From Lachnospiraceae bacterium UBA3273 (GTDB lineage Bacteria > Bacillota > Clostridia > Lachnospirales > Lachnospiraceae), in contig DEUB01000016.1 in assembly GCA_002362385.1 (NCBI GenBank), positions 35,928 through 43,515 of the forward strand: a DNA stretch of 7,588 nucleotides, read 5' to 3'. A model generated the notes under the pieces. The model searched no databases. It saw only the letters and a list, made by a program, of their open reading frames with translations, and was not told where the DNA came from. A program made the translations under genes and the position numbers. Shown here one piece after another: positions 6,447 through 7,588 of the stretch (the first letter of the stretch is position 1; each line of letters begins with the position of its first letter).

Positions 6447-7405
6447 TGGATACTTTGTATTTTATCGTTCAGCAGACTATGTTTTTCTCGATTCCCCTTC
6501 TTCTTGTGGCGCTGGGAGGTTTGTTTTCTGAAAAAAGCGGCGTCAGCAATGTGGCCTTAGACGGCATGATGATCATCGGCGCCTTTGCAGGAACGTTTTT
6601 TATAGGCCGGACGGGGGATACCATGAGCGGTCAGGGACAGCTGCTCCTTGCCTTGCTTTTAGCGGCTGTTGCAGGGCTCGTATCTTCCCTCTTACTGGCA
6701 TTTTCCAGCGTGACCATGAAGGCGAACCAGATCATCGGCGGTACGGCCATTAATATGATCGCACCGGCTTTGACCGTGTACATTGCAAGGATAGCCAGCG
6801 CCCAGGGGACACAGCAGGTGCAGTTCAATAATACCTTCAGAATAGCATCCGTTCCGGTATTGGGAAAAATTCCGGTCATAGGGCCGATGTTCTTCCAGAA
6901 TACTTATATTACTACCTACATCGGTTTCGGAGTGCTGGCGCTTTCGGTATTCGTGCTGTATAAAACCCGGTTCGGGCTGCGGTTAAGGGCCTGCGGGGAA
7001 AAGCCGGAGGCGGCTGATGCGGCAGGGGTAAATGTATATGCGGTCAGATATGCGGGCGTATTGATATCGGGAATTTTGGGCGGAATCGGCGGACTGGTGT
7101 TTGTTGTACCTACCACCACAGTATTTAACCATTCGGTATACGGATATGGATTTTTGGCGCTGGCGGTTTTGATCTTCGGACAATGGGAGCCGAAGAGGAT
7201 TTTGTTTGCCTCTTTCTTTTTCGGGCTGTTAAAAGCAATTTCCAACGCATATTCCGTCATACCGGCACTGAGCAGCTTAAAGGTGCCTACGGAATTTTAT
7301 AAGATCATACCTTTTATCTGTACATTGATCTTGTTGACTTTCACTTCCAGGAATTCCAAGGCGCCCAAAGCCAGCGGAGTTCCCTATGATAAGGGGAAGA
7401 GATAA
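6446..7405 (+). CDS. Nucleoside ABC transporter permease 2 (NupQ/YufQ type)
   Basis: The second membrane subunit of the importer, also BPD_transp_2 family. It has 319 residues and about nine hydrophobic segments. Diagnostic stretches are LFSEKSGVSNVALDGMMIIGAF (starting at 26), close to the 'FSERSGVVNIGLEG' region of the family; ANQIIGGTAINM (93-104); the ATPase-coupling segment KTRFGLRLRACGEKP (173-187), followed by ADAAGVNV (190-197); and GYGFLALAVLIFG (233-245). The ATG overlaps the previous stop in TAATG (1 nt), so translation is probably coupled to permease 1 and should give near-equal amounts of the two subunits. AGGGGG (6432-6437) lies 8 nt upstream. It is the last gene of the operon and is followed by a terminator-like hairpin. 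Confidence 0.95.
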   Translation: MDTLYFIVQQTMFFSIPLLLVALGGLFSEKSGVSNVALDGMMIIGAFAGTFFIGRTGDTMSGQGQLLLALLLAAVAGLVSSLLLAFSSVTMKANQIIGGTAINMIAPALTVYIARIASAQGTQQVQFNNTFRIASVPVLGKIPVIGPMFFQNTYITTYIGFGVLALSVFVLYKTRFGLRLRACGEKPEAADAAGVNVYAVRYAGVLISGILGGIGGLVFVVPTTTVFNHSVYGYGFLALAVLIFGQWEPKRILFASFFFGLLKAISNAYSVIPALSSLKVPTEFYKIIPFICTLILLTFTSRNSKAPKASGVPYDKGKR

Positions 7406-7446
7406 GGGCAGGAAAACGATATTTCAGGATATTTTGCAGATGTTTT

Positions 7447-7475
7447 GGGGCGGCAGGGCTTTAAACTGCCGCTCT
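7447..7475 (+). terminator. Probable rho-independent terminator of the operon
   Basis: GCGGCAG (7450-7456) pairs with CTGCCGC (7466-7472) around a 9-nt loop. The stem can extend by three pairs (two G·U and one G-C) to 7447-7475. The short tail TCTTTG is a weak T-run, so termination may be incomplete. Its place 42 nt after the last permease stop fits the end of the operon. Confidence 0.6.
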
Positions 7476-7509
7476 TTGACTTGTGTGCAATGCCCTAAAG
7501 TGCATGATC

Positions 7510-7527
7510 GATCCGGGAATCCGGGTC
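7510..7527. repeat. Short hairpin made of tandem ATCCGGG repeats
   Basis: GATCCGG (7510-7516) can pair with CCGGGTC (7521-7527), with one T·G pair and a 4-nt loop. The same bases also form a direct repeat, ATCCGGG at 7511-7517 and 7519-7525, with an 8-bp period. There is no T-run on either side, so it is not a clear terminator. It lies between the operon's terminator and the rightward promoter at the window edge. It could be a second RNA stem or a protein site for the next gene, and its function is unknown. Confidence 0.35.
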
Positions 7528-7549
7528 TAAAAGAATATTTGACTATTTA

Positions 7550-7578
7550 TCGTCATATATCTTGTGTTAGTGTATAAT
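7550..7578 (+). promoter_or_regulatory. Putative promoter for the gene right of the window
   Basis: A perfect -10 box TATAAT (7573-7578) has a 17-bp spacer to a 4-of-6 -35 box TCGTCA (7550-7555). The spacer contains TGTTAG (7565-7570), the core of a DeoR-type half-site. The direction is out of the window, so the controlled gene cannot be seen. The -35 box is weak, so confidence is moderate. Confidence 0.45.
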
Positions 7579-7588
7579 TTTTATTGGC

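Noticed and set aside
7539..7567. TTGACT at 7539-7544 as the -35 box of the edge promoter
   Set aside because: It is 28 bp from the TATAAT at 7573, and the hexamer at the right distance (TTGTGT region) is a poor -10 box.
7386..7577. A 63-codon plus-strand ORF after the last permease
   Set aside because: It starts inside the permease gene, lacks a convincing ribosome site, and runs through the terminator hairpin and the edge promoter.

Overview
The window reads as one complete, seven-gene, plus-strand operon for taking up and breaking down (deoxy)nucleosides. The organism is probably a member of the Bacillota, class Clostridia, most likely Lachnospiraceae-like. The pointers are strong GGAGG-type ribosome sites, purine-rich AT-heavy intergenic DNA, UGA used as a stop, TTG and GTG starts, and a Clostridia-style BMP-family nucleoside ABC transporter. 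Placement below class level is inference from sequence style, not a database match.

Layout. Positions 1-234 are an AT-rich control region. It has a good sigma-A type promoter (TTGAAA, 17 bp, TATAAT) and, just after the predicted transcription start, half-sites that match the 16-bp palindrome bound by E. coli DeoR. The genes follow: a uridine-phosphorylase-family nucleoside phosphorylase (235-1035), a BMP/PnrA-family nucleoside-binding lipoprotein (1090-2286), deoxyribose-phosphate aldolase deoC (TTG start, 2350-3003), a DeoR/GlpR-family repressor (3019-3792), a double-domain ABC ATPase (3809-5332) and two ABC permeases (about 5325-6446 and 6446-7405). A 9-bp GC hairpin without a T-run lies between the lipoprotein gene and deoC. 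A terminator-like hairpin follows the last permease. The final 40 bp hold a promoter-like sequence pointing out of the window to the right.

How the genes fit together. The lipoprotein captures a nucleoside outside the membrane. The two permeases and the ATPase import it. The phosphorylase splits it into base and (deoxy)ribose-1-phosphate. DeoC cleaves deoxyribose-5-phosphate to glyceraldehyde-3-phosphate and acetaldehyde. The phosphopentomutase needed between these two enzymes is not in the window. The DeoR-type protein is a natural candidate for a local repressor that responds to the sugar phosphate.

Most of this is a recognisable catabolic system, not a new one. The points most worth a second look are: a phosphorylase whose base-recognition residues mix pyrimidine-type and purine-type features; the multi-site DeoR-like operator arrangement, which recurs in the promoter at the right edge; and the placement of deoC and its regulator inside the transporter operon behind a probable RNA-stabilising hairpin.
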